DNA of 58,550 nucleotides from Phycisphaerae bacterium (GCA_022072505.1 JAJVHU010000052.1:1-58550), one strand, 5' to 3'. Shown: positions 47,373 to 56,752, counted from the stretch's first letter. The notes: generated from the sequence alone by a model not told the origin. Made by a program: numbers and translations.

Positions 47373-48829
47373 CCGCCGCGCGACGCGCCGAGAGGATATC
47401 CGGCGCCCTTTCGGAGAGTCCGGTGGACTGCGGAGCAGGTCAGGTCGCGGGGTCGGGCGGGCGCGGGGGGACGCGCCGAGACACGCCTCGTGTTCGCCTC
47501 CTCCGACGTGGCACGTTGATCTCGCTGCTTTCGGTCCTGGCGGGGGGGACGGCGCCTCTTTCCGGCTTCGCGGCGTTCGGCGTGGCGCAGGACGCCTCAG
47601 CTTCGTCGACCTCTCTGGCGGCGATCGAGTTTCTTCACCGTCCCGCCTGCGTGGTCGTCCTGCGCGATCACGACGGTCCGCCGTGGACGCTCGGGCGGAC
47701 GCTCACCGAGTTCGCCCGATATCGCGCGACGGTTCCGGGCGCGGGCCCGGTGTTCATCGTACATCCGGCGGAGGCGGATGATCGGGCGGGGCATGAAGCG
47801 GATTCCAGCGGCGCGGATCGCCGCCCTGCGACCGATGTTCTTCAGGTCGGGTTCTTCGTCGAGCGGCCGATCGCGGTTGAGCCGCCCTGCCGGGTTGAGC
47901 ACTGGGAGGGCGGACCGCTGGCGCGGTGGACCGTCGGCGGTCCGGCGTGGCGGACTCGGGCCCGCATTCAGGAATTCGTTCGCAACATCAAGGCCGCCGG
48001 GCATGAGCCGGTGGGCGCGGTGATCGAGCTGGCTTCCGAAGCGAGTCCCGGAGGCGCGAATGAGACCTCGACGACGCTGGAGGCGGCCTTGCGGTCGCAA
48101 GCGACCCCTCACCCGGACTCAGCCCCTGCGGCACAGAAACCGAGCGGCGCTCGAACCGCCGCGCTGACCGGCCGGACGCCGAAGCCCACGGCCGCCAACC
48201 CCTCCGCGCAGAACCCCGCCGATCCCGCGCCGTCGACGGCGCAACCGGGTTCTCCCGATCCGGTTTCGGCAGAGGCGCGGGAGCTGCACGAGCGTTTGCT
48301 GGGCTTTCTGGACGGCGTGGGCAAGGGCACGACCGACGTTGACGAGGCGCCGTGGCTTTCGTGGGAGGACTCGACGAAAGATTCGACGCAGCGCGGTGAA
48401 AAGACGGACGGGCAGAGGCGGGCGGGGCCGTTGTTCCTTGAGGGGAATTTCAAGGCCGCGGCGGAATGTCTCCTGCCGGCGTCGGGGCGCTACGGAAAGG
48501 CCCGACGGGTTGACGCCGCGCGAGTGATCGACGCCCTCGAGCGGGCGGGGGAGGCGCTGTCCGAGGCGGACACGGGTGCAAGCCGGGATTTCGTCCGGCT
48601 GGTCAAGGCGCTTCGGCAGCAGGCGTCCCGCATCCGGCTGGATCTGCCGAAGCTGGACGAACTGGACACCCGGTCGCAGGTTCGTCTGATCGAAGCCGAC
48701 GACGCCCTGGGGCAGGCGATCACGGCATTGTCCGACGCAGTCCGAGAGGCTCGTTCGGGGGATGCGAAATCGGACGACTGTCGTCGCCGAGGGGCGGGGT
48801 TGCTGGAGGTATTCGAGGGTTCTCCGTAG
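47369..48829 (+). CDS. Secreted protein with possible GyrI-like domain
   Basis: A TTG start overlapping the previous stop (TTGA) makes it part of the same operon. A basic leader with a signal peptide region (LLRRGTLISLLSVLAGGTAPLSGFAAFG) is followed by CVVVLRDHDGPPWTLGRTLTEFARYRATVPGAGPVFIVHP, VGFFVERPIAVEPPCRVEHWEGGPLARWTVGGPAWRTRARIQEFVRNIKAAGHEPVGAVIEL. This order of strands and helices resembles the GyrI-like small-molecule-binding domain. The rest is a Pro/Ala-rich linker and a helical C-terminus with EAALRSQA and LVKALRQQASRIRLDLPKLDEL. Function unknown. Confidence 0.55.
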   Translation: MTAARRAERISGALSESPVDCGAGQVAGSGGRGGTRRDTPRVRLLRRGTLISLLSVLAGGTAPLSGFAAFGVAQDASASSTSLAAIEFLHRPACVVVLRDHDGPPWTLGRTLTEFARYRATVPGAGPVFIVHPAEADDRAGHEADSSGADRRPATDVLQVGFFVERPIAVEPPCRVEHWEGGPLARWTVGGPAWRTRARIQEFVRNIKAAGHEPVGAVIELASEASPGGANETSTTLEAALRSQATPHPDSAPAAQKPSGARTAALTGRTPKPTAANPSAQNPADPAPSTAQPGSPDPVSAEARELHERLLGFLDGVGKGTTDVDEAPWLSWEDSTKDSTQRGEKTDGQRRAGPLFLEGNFKAAAECLLPASGRYGKARRVDAARVIDALERAGEALSEADTGASRDFVRLVKALRQQASRIRLDLPKLDELDTRSQVRLIEADDALGQAITALSDAVREARSGDAKSDDCRRRGAGLLEVFEGSP

Positions 48830-49157
48830 CCGGAGCGGGACGGTATGCGCCGAACTTCCCGGCGGGGTAAGAAACCCGAGTCGATGCGGGGCGGTTCGTC
48901 TGGTTGTGGCGTTTAACCTCATTCGACACAATATGTAGCGGTTATTCACGTCACGAATTGTCAGGTCTGCCGTGCCGCAACCTTAACCGGTTGAAAACGA
49001 ATCAAACGAGGATAGGCTGGAGTGTCACCACGACCGGCGACATGAGCCGGGCTGGGGCGGCGGGCAGGTCGGCGCGGCCTGGGTTCCCGATCGTCCGGGA
49101 CGCTTGAGGGTTCTCGACGACACCAACGAACCTCGGAATCAAGAGGTCTTTCATTAT
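48830..49157. other. Intergenic region before accA
   Basis: About 330 bases without a supported gene. An AT-rich stretch TTCGACACAATATGTAGCGG near 48925 and a TTAACCGGTTGAAAACGAATC segment near 48985 stand out and could carry the accA promoter. No terminator is obvious for the preceding operon. Confidence 0.4.
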
Positions 49158-50297
49158 ATGAGTTCAACCACGATCGACACGGAGTCGCCGGAGTTGCTGG
49201 CGACCAACGTCGGGTTTCTTGAGTTTGAAGCCCCTCTCGCGCGTATTCACAACGACATCGAGCAGATGCGCCGGGAAGCCCGGGAATCCGGGAGGGATCT
49301 GACGGCGGACGTCGGGCGGCAGGCGAAGCGCTTCGGACAGACGATGCGCAAGCTGTATGCGTCGCTGTCGCCGTGGGAGACGGTGCAGGTGGCGCGCCAT
49401 CCGAAGCGCCCGCTGGTTCCGGATTACATCCAGCGCATCTTCCGCGACTTCTGCGAGCTTCACGGCGACCGCCTGCACGGTGACGATCACGCGATCATCA
49501 CCGGGTTCGCCCGGCTCGGCGGACACAAGGTCATGCTCGTCGGGCACAACAAGGGGCGCGACCTGAAAGAGCGGATCAAGTGCAACTTCGGCTGCGCGCA
49601 TCCGGAGGGCTACCGCAAGGCGCTGGCGAAGATGAAGCTGGCGGAGAAGTTCGGATTGCCGGTCGTGTGCCTGATCGACACGCAGGGGGCGTACCCGGGC
49701 GTCGGGGCGGAGGAGCGCGGGATCGCCAGCGCCATCGCGGTCAACCTGTTCGAGATGTCGCGGCTTCGGACGCCGATCGTCTGCGCGGTCATCGGCGAGG
49801 GCGGCAGCGGCGGGGCGCTGGGCATCGGCGTCGGCGACCGCGTGGCGATGTTCCAGCATTCGTTCTACTCCGTCATTTCCCCGGAGGGCTGCGCGGCGAT
49901 CCTCTGGAAAACGGGCGAGAAGGCGAAGCTGGCGGCCGAGGCGCTGAATCTCACCTCGAAGTCACTGAAGGCGCTGAACGTCATCGACCACGTTATTCCG
50001 GAACCGCCGGGAGGAGCGCACCGCTTCCCGGATCAGGCCGCCGCCAACCTTGAGTCGTACCTGTGCGACGCGCTGCGGGATCTGAAGCGCTTGAAGATCG
50101 AGACCGTATTGAAGCGCCGGTATGACCGGTTGCGGCACATCGGCGGGTTCTTCAGTTCGGCGCAGGAGGAGAAAGTCCGTCTGCTGGCGCAGGCATCCTC
50201 CAGATCGTCGCGTCGCTCGGCAACGGCGTCCACGGTGCGCGTCGTCACGGCGCCGCGCCGGCGAATCACGCTGGCGGAAGCGGTCGCGACGAGCTAG
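49158..50297 (+). CDS. accA: Acetyl-CoA carboxylase carboxyltransferase subunit alpha
   Basis: Alpha half of the carboxyltransferase that moves CO2 from biotin to acetyl-CoA to make malonyl-CoA, the first step of fatty acid synthesis. Start at ATG 49158. Signature blocks: YIQRIFRDFCELHGDRLHGDDHAIITGFARLGG, NFGCAHPEGYRKALAKMKLAEKFGLPVVCLIDTQGAYPGVGAEERG, IVCAVIGEGGSGGALGIGVGDRVAMFQHSFYSVISPEGCAAILWK. About 379 residues, roughly 60 longer than the usual 315-320; the extra is a basic C-terminal tail (ASSRSSRRSATASTVRVV to the end) that may interact with partners. The accB/C/D genes are not in the window. Confidence 0.95.
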   Translation: MSSTTIDTESPELLATNVGFLEFEAPLARIHNDIEQMRREARESGRDLTADVGRQAKRFGQTMRKLYASLSPWETVQVARHPKRPLVPDYIQRIFRDFCELHGDRLHGDDHAIITGFARLGGHKVMLVGHNKGRDLKERIKCNFGCAHPEGYRKALAKMKLAEKFGLPVVCLIDTQGAYPGVGAEERGIASAIAVNLFEMSRLRTPIVCAVIGEGGSGGALGIGVGDRVAMFQHSFYSVISPEGCAAILWKTGEKAKLAAEALNLTSKSLKALNVIDHVIPEPPGGAHRFPDQAAANLESYLCDALRDLKRLKIETVLKRRYDRLRHIGGFFSSAQEEKVRLLAQASSRSSRRSATASTVRVVTAPRRRITLAEAVATS

Positions 50298-50302
50298 CCG
50301 CG

Positions 50303-51043
50303 GTGAACTCCGCCGCCGCATCGCAGGATCGCGCCATGCCGGACCCCGTGCGACTTCGCCGCCGGATCGTCGGAAGATCCGTCGAAGGCCGGCCGATCGA
50401 AGCCTGCGAATGCGCGTTCCGGTCGCGGGCGTCCCGGTCCGGCGCCGGGCTTTGTTTCGGCGCGATCCACGGCGACGAGCCGATGACGGCTTATGTCCTG
50501 ACGCGGCTTGTCAGCGCGATCGAGGAGGCGGGTGTCGGCGGCGCTTTGAAGCCGCAGGGGTCTCGTTGCACCGTTGTGATCGTGCCGGTCGTCAATCCCG
50601 ACGGTCTCGCGCGGCGCACGCGCCGCAACGCCCGCGGGGTGGACCTCAACCGCAATTTCCCGACGAAGGACTGGGCGCCGGGAGAGGCGCGGCGGCGGAA
50701 TTACGGCGGCCCGAGACCGCTGAGCGAACCCGAGTCGCGGGCGCTTCATCGGCTTGTGCTGCGCTTGCGTCCGCGGTGGATTGTCGCCGTGCATACGATC
50801 AACCGGGGCCGGTTCTGCAACAACTACGACGGACCGGGCGAGGCGCTTGCCCGCGCTTTCGCCGCGTGCAACGGGTACCCGGTCACGGCGTCGATCGGCT
50901 ACCCGACGCCGGGCAGCTTCGGAACCTGGGCGGGGCGAGAATGCGGCATCCCGGTGCTGACGCTGGAGTTGCCGTCGCATCATTCGCGGCAGCGGTGCTG
51001 GAAGGACAACGAAGCGGCGCTGCGGTCTCGTTGCGGAGCGTAA
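50303..51043 (+). CDS. M14-family zinc carboxypeptidase (MpaA-like)
   Basis: Zinc peptidase of the carboxypeptidase A fold, likely a murein peptide amidase or carboxypeptidase. Zinc ligands are visible as H and E of GAIHGDEPM, and H of IVAVHTINRG; the Arg/Asn block VDLNRNFPTKDW binds the substrate carboxylate; catalytic Glu is in VLTLELPSHHS. About 246 residues. GTG 50303 and ATG 50336 are both possible starts, the latter with an AGGA box. It follows accA closely, with only a few bases between, so is probably co-transcribed. No signal peptide, so it acts in the cytoplasm in peptide recycling. Confidence 0.8.
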   Translation: MNSAAASQDRAMPDPVRLRRRIVGRSVEGRPIEACECAFRSRASRSGAGLCFGAIHGDEPMTAYVLTRLVSAIEEAGVGGALKPQGSRCTVVIVPVVNPDGLARRTRRNARGVDLNRNFPTKDWAPGEARRRNYGGPRPLSEPESRALHRLVLRLRPRWIVAVHTINRGRFCNNYDGPGEALARAFAACNGYPVTASIGYPTPGSFGTWAGRECGIPVLTLELPSHHSRQRCWKDNEAALRSRCGA

Positions 51044-51095
51044 CCTGCTTTCTTCCCGTCAGATCAGCTCGCGGCGAGAGCGCTGTTCCGACGTC

Positions 51096-51854
51096 TTAAT
51101 CTCCCCTTGCGGCCTGAACAACGGGTGCGGCGGGGGGCGAGGACGCGGCGGAGGAGTCGATCGGTTTGAAATTTCTGAACCCGGCGAGCGCCCCCAGGCC
51201 CGCAGCGCCGAGAAGCAGACCGAATGCGGCGCAGAGATACCCGGCGACCTGCTGCGTGCGCGGACGGATCGTCAGACCCCAGGTGATCAGCGCCGTCCAG
51301 AGTCCGTTGGAGAGGTGGAAGACGGAGCTGAGGATGCCGAGGGCGTAGAACGGCGCGATCCACGGCGACGCCTGGATCGCCTCGGCGGTGGTGCGGGCGG
51401 ACGCGAGGGTTCCTTCCTCGAAGACGAACTTCCCGCCGCCGAGCGGAGTGCCGACCCAGTGCATATGCCAGAGGTGGTAAAGGATGAAGACGAAAGCGAT
51501 GCCGCCGGTGACGCGCTGGAGAGTGTAACGGATGTTGGCCCGCTCGCGGTACTGCTGGGCGTTCGAGCGCCCCGACAGCCAGATCTTGACGCCGAAGACG
51601 GCGTGAAACGCCAGCGGCAGCAGGATGCCGAACACTTCGACGAGCTTCAAAGCCGGCAGGGCGTGAATCTTCGCGACCTGCTTCTGAAACGCCTCGCCGC
51701 CGCCGAGGATCGACGCATTCGTGATCAGGTGGACGCAGAGAAACACGCCGACGGGGACGATCCCCGCCAGCGAGTGCAACCGACGCACCAGAAAGTAATT
51801 CTTATCCGCCAGACTCTGGCCGGTAGACGCTGATTCATGACCGTGCTGCGACAC
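51096..51854 (-). CDS. sdhC: Succinate dehydrogenase cytochrome b subunit (SdhC-like)
   Basis: Membrane anchor and heme b subunit of succinate dehydrogenase or fumarate reductase, of the five-helix b558 type. Blocks: YFLVRRLHSLAGIVPVGVFLCVHLITNASI (first heme His), KLVEVFGILLPLAFHAVFGVKIWLSG, RVTGGIAFVFILYHLWHMHWVG, FYALGILSSVFHLSNGLWTALITWG, with several His in position to bind heme. The C-terminal tail after the fifth helix is Ala/Pro-rich and variable. The flavoprotein and iron-sulphur subunits are not in this window, but the gene is close to the reading direction of others beyond the window. Confidence 0.88.
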   Translation of the reverse strand: MSQHGHESASTGQSLADKNYFLVRRLHSLAGIVPVGVFLCVHLITNASILGGGEAFQKQVAKIHALPALKLVEVFGILLPLAFHAVFGVKIWLSGRSNAQQYRERANIRYTLQRVTGGIAFVFILYHLWHMHWVGTPLGGGKFVFEEGTLASARTTAEAIQASPWIAPFYALGILSSVFHLSNGLWTALITWGLTIRPRTQQVAGYLCAAFGLLLGAAGLGALAGFRNFKPIDSSAASSPPAAPVVQAARGD

Positions 51855-52097
51855 CTGACAAACTCCCCGAGGAACACCGAGCCGGGCCGTCGCGAAGCGT
51901 GACCGCCCCCCGTGCAGGAGGCGATCGCCCGCGCCCCGTGCCTTCGGTGAACCCCGCGGGTGAGTATAAGAAGGGCAGAGGGGGGGTCAAAGGCGGCCTC
52001 GCCCCACGCCGGATCCCGGGCCGGCCGGTGGATGTCGGCGACGGCGGACCGGGATAGACTTCTTCATCAGAAGGACGCCGGGGCGTCTCAGGACAAC

Positions 52098-53291
52098 ATG
52101 CTGCGCGGAATACCCTTATCTACGTCGATCGCGTTTTCCGTCGCGGCGGCGGCTGCGCGCGGCGCACCGACCGAGCCGGATCGGTCGCGGTTCCTCGGCG
52201 ATTACGAGGGACGGTGCGATCATGAGGCGACGCTCGTGCTGAATCTGCGGGCGGACGGGCGGTTCCTGTATGACGAAGGGTGTGAGGCTGCGGCGAGGCA
52301 TGAAGGGCGCTGGTCGATCCGAGAGGACGTCGTCGAACTGGAGCCCGAATTCGACGCGGCGACGGAGTCGTATCCGAAGCTGCCGGTGCGTTGGAGGCTC
52401 GTGCCGTGGGGCGAGCGACGGTACCTGGTTCCGGACGGGCAGATCATCCGCTTGTGCAACGCGATCAACCTCGGGGAGGAGCCGCGCGACGGATCGCAGG
52501 GCTGGGCGCTGCTGCGCCGGGGGGATGCCTCGCGCCGCGTGACGGGCGAGCCGGATCTGCCCGAGGCGTGGCGGGCGTTCCTGCTGAAGGAGCCGATCGA
52601 CGGAAAGATCATCGCCTTCGAGGAGGGAGGCTTCGCCCGACTCGACATCGGCGGGGATGACGGGCTGCTCGCGGGGATGACGCTTCACGCGCACGTCGGG
52701 GGGCGGACAAGATGCGCCCGGCTGAAGATCGTCTGCCCCTGTGACGACAGCGCGCGGGCGGACATTGTGCGCGGGCGGGATTGCGGCGATGACGGCGCCG
52801 AGTATGCGGATCTCGCGATCGGCGACGGCGCGAGCACCTCCGCGCGGGATTTCCTCCGCGAGGTTCCGACCCGCAGCGGCGCTGTAGTGACGCTGGTTCC
52901 GGAAGGACGGTTGCTTCCGCTGAAGCTGGGCGGCGCAGAGGTCGCGCCGCCGGAAGGGGTGACGGCGTTCCGCGCCGCGTGGGAGAAGGAGCGTGAGGCG
53001 GTCGCCGATGCGATGACGGCGGAAGTCCTGAGCCTGATGTCCCGCCGGTCCGCAACGTCGTCAGCGAAACTCAATTTCGACCGCGAGCGCTTCGGCAGGC
53101 TCTCCCTGGAGCCGATCGGTCGGGATTCGGAATCCGGCGGCTGGGTGTTCGCGCATCCGACGCAGGCCGGTATTCCGATGCCGAAAGTCCGGGCGGCGCA
53201 CCGGGCGTTGTGTTTCAGCGCGGTGTTCGACCCGGCGCAAGGTCGGGTGATCCGCGTGTTCGTGACGATCGGCGCGTGGATCGAGGAATGA
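52098..53291 (+). CDS. Secreted protein of unknown function
   Basis: Start at ATG 52098 after AGGACAAC; 397 residues. A signal peptide-like start (LSTSIAFSVAAAAARG) is followed by FLGDYEGRCDHEATLVLNLRADGRFLYDEG and WSIREDVVELEPE, a lipocalin-like or beta-rich start often seen in secreted proteins of unknown function. The middle has GFARLDIGGDDGLLAGMTLHAHV, a strand pair. It ends ...VIRVFVTIGAWIEE. No known catalytic motif. Single gene, with the cupin gene 52 bp downstream. Confidence 0.65.
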   Translation: MLRGIPLSTSIAFSVAAAAARGAPTEPDRSRFLGDYEGRCDHEATLVLNLRADGRFLYDEGCEAAARHEGRWSIREDVVELEPEFDAATESYPKLPVRWRLVPWGERRYLVPDGQIIRLCNAINLGEEPRDGSQGWALLRRGDASRRVTGEPDLPEAWRAFLLKEPIDGKIIAFEEGGFARLDIGGDDGLLAGMTLHAHVGGRTRCARLKIVCPCDDSARADIVRGRDCGDDGAEYADLAIGDGASTSARDFLREVPTRSGAVVTLVPEGRLLPLKLGGAEVAPPEGVTAFRAAWEKEREAVADAMTAEVLSLMSRRSATSSAKLNFDRERFGRLSLEPIGRDSESGGWVFAHPTQAGIPMPKVRAAHRALCFSAVFDPAQGRVIRVFVTIGAWIEE

Positions 53292-53343
53292 CGTCGGCGC
53301 CGAAGGCAGAGTTGCGGGAGCGAGCGCACATTCAGGGGGGAGC

Positions 53344-53778
53344 ATGAACACTGAACCTCAGGCGCCGCGGTCTTGCGGGGTGATCCGCGTCCACGACCCG
53401 TTGCAGACGTGGCGCGACGCGCGGGGTTGGGGAACCAACCCGCTGAAGATGGCCGGCGGCGCGGATTTCGCTCCCGGGAGCCTGCACGTCGTCTCCCTCA
53501 AACCGGGCGCAATCCGCGGGAATCACCGTCACCCGGACTCGACGGAGTGGATGCTGGTGTGCGACGGTCCGGCGGAACTGGCGTGGATGTCGGCGGGCGC
53601 GGATGACGTGGTCCGGGAATTGATTGCCGCGGACGATCCGGCTCTTTTTCAGATACCCCCCGCGACAGGACACGCGATCCGCAACCTCGCGGCGCATGAC
53701 ATCACCGTCGTTTCCTTCAGCAACGCCCGCGAACCGGCGCAGGTGCGCTGCGATCCGCCGCTGATCGCGGGGCAATAA
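53344..53778 (+). CDS. Cupin-domain protein
   Basis: A 144-residue cupin. Residues about 40-110 have the two cupin motifs: GAIRGNHRHPDSTEWMLV (metal ligand set G-x5-H-x-H-x3,4-E) and, later, PPATGHAIRNLAAHDITVVSF (second motif with the C-terminal His). The metal-binding residues are largely present. It could be a sugar epimerase-like or isomerase-like enzyme or a small-molecule sensor; no context indicates which. Follows the secreted protein gene on the same strand. Confidence 0.8.
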   Translation: MNTEPQAPRSCGVIRVHDPLQTWRDARGWGTNPLKMAGGADFAPGSLHVVSLKPGAIRGNHRHPDSTEWMLVCDGPAELAWMSAGADDVVRELIAADDPALFQIPPATGHAIRNLAAHDITVVSFSNAREPAQVRCDPPLIAGQ

Positions 53779-53911
53779 GAGCGGGTGATTCCCGCGGCGA
53801 TCGCTTCCACCGGGGCAGGTCCGATCAGAAGCGGCCGGGCCGCCCGTCTCGCGCGGTTTACTCAGACGCAGCGCGAGGGGAACCTTCCCGATCGACGTTC
53901 CCTTAACCCGC

Positions 53912-55144
53912 ATGCCTCTAACTCCCCCGCGGGCAACCGACGATACCTGCTCAGACATGATGCTCGGGCGGCAGACTCATCTCAGGCTCGTTCCGCGGAC
54001 CGAAGCGCCGGAATCCTCCGGCGCATCCGGCGACGCCGCATTGCGGGGACTCGGCGCCGGCGGATTGCGGCGCTGGGCGGAGCATTATGCGACGGTGCGT
54101 GCTTCCTGCGTCATGAATCCGGCGACCCTGGTCGTGGCGGGCGTGAGGTTTCCGGACGGATTTTCCGCGGCGGCGGACGCCGGAGACCTGCTTCATGAGC
54201 TTCGCCGGTCGGTCGGACGCGGCGGACTCGTGACGGACGACGAGACGGGCGGGGTTCTCATTTCGCTGCCGGACGCCGATCCGTCGCGTCTGACGTTCTG
54301 CATCGAGCGCGCGTTGACCGGACACGGGTGGCGCGTCGTTGAGGCGGGATCGACGGAGGCTTCGCCGGGGCAGGCACGGCTGGCGCACGTCAGCGTGGAT
54401 CCGCGGAGGTGGCCTTCCGCGGCGCATGTGCTCCGGCTCCTTGCCGATCAGTTCGCGGGCGCCCTCTCGCCGGAGGGCGACGAAGCGGCCGCCGCGGCGC
54501 TTCCCGGGGAGCTGGCGGACAATGTCTCCGCCGCTGTTGATCACGTGACGATGTGCCTGAGGCGCGCGCGACAAGAGCTTCAGACGCAGGTGGAACAAAC
54601 GACCGCCGCATTGATTGCCGCCGTCGAGGCGAAGGATCCTTTCACCAGCCGGCACTCGCACACGGTGGCCGGTTACGCGGCCGTCCTGGGCGAGCGGCTG
54701 GGGTTGACGCCGACTCAGCTCGCCGTGCTGCAGCAGGCGGCGACCCTCCACGACGTCGGCAAAATCGGCGTGCCCGACGCGATCCTGTGCAAGCCCGGTC
54801 CGCTGACGGATGAGGAGTTCGCGGTCGTGCAGCGACACCCTCAGGCCGCTCTGGAGATTCTCAATCCGCTCAGTTCGCTGCGCGCCGCGCTGCCGGTCAT
54901 TCTGCACCATCATGAGCGCTTCGACGGCCGGGGCTACCCGGCCGGCCTGTCCGGCGACCAAATTCCGATCGGAGCGCGCATCCTCGCCGTCGCCGACGCG
55001 GTGGACGCGATGCGCTCCCGCCGGTGTTACAAGGCGGCGTATCCGGTTGATCGGGTGATCCGCGAACTGCGCCGCGGCGCCGGGACGCAGTTCGACCCGC
55101 GCGTCGCCCGCACGGCGGCCAGTTGGCTCGAACAAACCGCCTGA
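53912..55144 (+). CDS. HD-GYP domain cyclic-di-GMP phosphodiesterase
   Basis: Start ambiguous between 53912 and 53957. Residues about 60-200 look like a degenerate GGDEF-type or sensory domain (SCVMNPATLVVAGVRFPDGF, GGLVTDDETGGVLISLPDADPSRL), with no GGDEF motif, so probably regulatory. Residues about 225-405 are an HD-GYP domain: RHSHTVAGYAAVLGERLGL, ATLHDVGKIGVPDAILCKPGPLTDEEFAVVQRHP, ILHHHERFDGRGYPAGLSGDQIPIGARILAVADAVDAM. The HD pair (HDVGK) and the HHERFDGRGYP signature are intact, so it should hydrolyse c-di-GMP. No membrane segment was seen. Confidence 0.9.
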   Translation: MPLTPPRATDDTCSDMMLGRQTHLRLVPRTEAPESSGASGDAALRGLGAGGLRRWAEHYATVRASCVMNPATLVVAGVRFPDGFSAAADAGDLLHELRRSVGRGGLVTDDETGGVLISLPDADPSRLTFCIERALTGHGWRVVEAGSTEASPGQARLAHVSVDPRRWPSAAHVLRLLADQFAGALSPEGDEAAAAALPGELADNVSAAVDHVTMCLRRARQELQTQVEQTTAALIAAVEAKDPFTSRHSHTVAGYAAVLGERLGLTPTQLAVLQQAATLHDVGKIGVPDAILCKPGPLTDEEFAVVQRHPQAALEILNPLSSLRAALPVILHHHERFDGRGYPAGLSGDQIPIGARILAVADAVDAMRSRRCYKAAYPVDRVIRELRRGAGTQFDPRVARTAASWLEQTA

Positions 55145-55224
55145 CGGTTCCGCCCGCGCGCTGCCCGGCAAGGGGACCGCAATGCTTTCCGGCAACACAG
55201 GATTTCCGGTCGACGCAGCGAGGG

Positions 55225-55296
55225 GATTCAAAACCGAGCCGCGCCCGTAAGGAAGTGTGCTTCTCGGGCTTTTCACGCGGGTTTTGAAACAGCGTG
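55225..55296. repeat. Dispersed palindromic repeat copy
   Basis: GGATTCAAAACCGAGCCGCG, then CCCGTAAGGAAGTGTGCTTC, and the right arm GGGTTTTGAAACAGCGT. Left arm partly degraded. The rest of 55145-55509 shows no gene. Confidence 0.8.
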
Positions 55297-55509
55297 TAAG
55301 CCCGACTCTTGCCGCTTTTCCTGGAGAAGGCTTTTGTGAGCCTCGACAGGAAACGCGGACGTTGAAGTTTTGCGACACACGCCGAATTGCCGGGGATTTC
55401 AACGATCGAGCCGGCGGTTTTGGAGTTCTCGGCCTCGCATCGGATATCCGTCCTTCAAAAAACAGTAAACGTCGAGACCTGAATCTCCATCGGACTCCAG
55501 TGCGCCAAT

Positions 55510-56127
55510 TCAGGTCTGGGCGATTTCTGCTCCGCACTCGGGGCATCGACCGGAGACGTTGCCGGTCAGGTCGTATCCGCAGCTTCCACAGGCGGTTCTT
55601 TCGAGGAATACAACATCAGGCAGAGTTCGTTCGAAGTACCAACATCCACCGATCCAGACTCCCATCGCGACGACGGCGACAGCCGCAGGAGGGAGTGCAT
55701 CACAACCGGCGAACCCGCCGATCAAGGCACACGTCGGCGCGATGAAGACAGCTAGACGGAGCATTGCCTTTGCCCAAGACTTCCTCCAGAGCGCCCAAAC
55801 GCTCACGTATGCACAGATGAGATTGGGAACGAGGCTCAACATCGCTCCGCCGATCACGGCGGCCAACACGTGCTCGCGCCGCAGCAACACGGGCTCGGGC
55901 CACGCGCCGTCCCTCGAATGACGATAACAATAATCGTCAACACGCAGATAAACGAACCCGGAAAGCGTCGCGCAGACCCAACCGATCACCCACGTCGCCA
56001 GAATCATCTGCACGCCTCGCCGGGAATCGCTCGGCTTGGGTTTTGCGGTGCTTGTCGGGGTTGAAAGAACACCGTTCATGGGGTCGCCCCAAAGGATGGC
56101 TGAACTCCGCCGAGGCTCCGTGATCAT
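55510..56127 (-). CDS. Membrane protein with planctomycete zinc-ribbon tail
   Basis: Up to 205 residues; start uncertain (an ATG at 56079 opening MNGVLSTPTS is the more likely). Four membrane helices (MILATWVIGWVCATLSGFVYL; HVLAAVIGGAMLSLVPNLIC; LRLAVFIAPTCALIGGF; AAVAVVAMGVWIGGCW) precede a cytoplasmic-type zinc ribbon: CGSCGYDLTGNVSGRCPEC. This tail is a planctomycete hallmark. The same tail occurs in the genes at 56936 and 57919. Function unknown. Confidence 0.75.
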   Translation of the reverse strand: MITEPRRSSAILWGDPMNGVLSTPTSTAKPKPSDSRRGVQMILATWVIGWVCATLSGFVYLRVDDYCYRHSRDGAWPEPVLLRREHVLAAVIGGAMLSLVPNLICAYVSVWALWRKSWAKAMLRLAVFIAPTCALIGGFAGCDALPPAAVAVVAMGVWIGGCWYFERTLPDVVFLERTACGSCGYDLTGNVSGRCPECGAEIAQT

Positions 56128-56170
56128 CGCGGGTTTGATGCGTAAATGAAGCCTGTCGTTGATCCGTCGA

Positions 56171-56752
56171 TCAGCCCCTCGCTTCCGGCAAGACCGACCC
56201 CACGTCGAGCATGATATCCGGCAGCGCCTGTGGGCTGATCGTCGCGGACCGGTCGAGCGTCCGGACGTCGGCGTAGGCGTCGCCCTCGGGGGCGCGATGA
56301 ACGATCAGCACGCCGCGGTTCAGGTCGAAGACCCAGAACTCGACGATGCCGGCGCGGGCGTAGGCCCGCCGTTTCGGTCCGAGGTCGTAGTCGATCGACG
56401 ACTCGGACACCTCGATGAGAAGCAGCACGTCCTCCGGACGCGGATGCGCCGAAGCGTAGAAGTCCGCCCGTGGTTTCAACAGCATGAAATCCGGTTCAGG
56501 CTCGGAATCCCGGGCGAGAGCGAGCGCACCCTGCGTTCGACATATGGCGCGGTCTCCGACTTGCCGGTGAAAGACATAGCTGATTCGATCCACCGTCGAA
56601 CCGTGAGGGGGATTGATGGGACTCATGCGGATGATTTCTCCGTCCAGCAGTTCGACGCGCGGCTGGGGCGGCAGGATGCCCGCCCGGGCGATCCGGTGAT
56701 AGTCGTCGCGAGTGAAGCGGACGCGCGTCGGCGGTGAGGATGCACGGATCAT
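56171..56752 (-). CDS. Uma2-family (DUF820) putative endonuclease
   Basis: A 193-residue protein with the restriction-endonuclease-like fold. It shows the Uma2 pattern: FTRDDYHRIARAGIL, PRVELLDGEIIRMSPINPPHGSTVDRISYVFHRQ, the active-site stretch SEPEPDFMLLKPR and LLLIEVSESSIDYDLGPKRRAYARAGIVEFWVFDL. The D...E-x-S/K type catalytic residues lie in EPDFML and LLIEVS. These proteins are common in several copies per genome in planctomycetes, cyanobacteria and relatives, and their biological role is not settled. Single gene. Confidence 0.85.
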   Translation of the reverse strand: MIRASSPPTRVRFTRDDYHRIARAGILPPQPRVELLDGEIIRMSPINPPHGSTVDRISYVFHRQVGDRAICRTQGALALARDSEPEPDFMLLKPRADFYASAHPRPEDVLLLIEVSESSIDYDLGPKRRAYARAGIVEFWVFDLNRGVLIVHRAPEGDAYADVRTLDRSATISPQALPDIMLDVGSVLPEARG

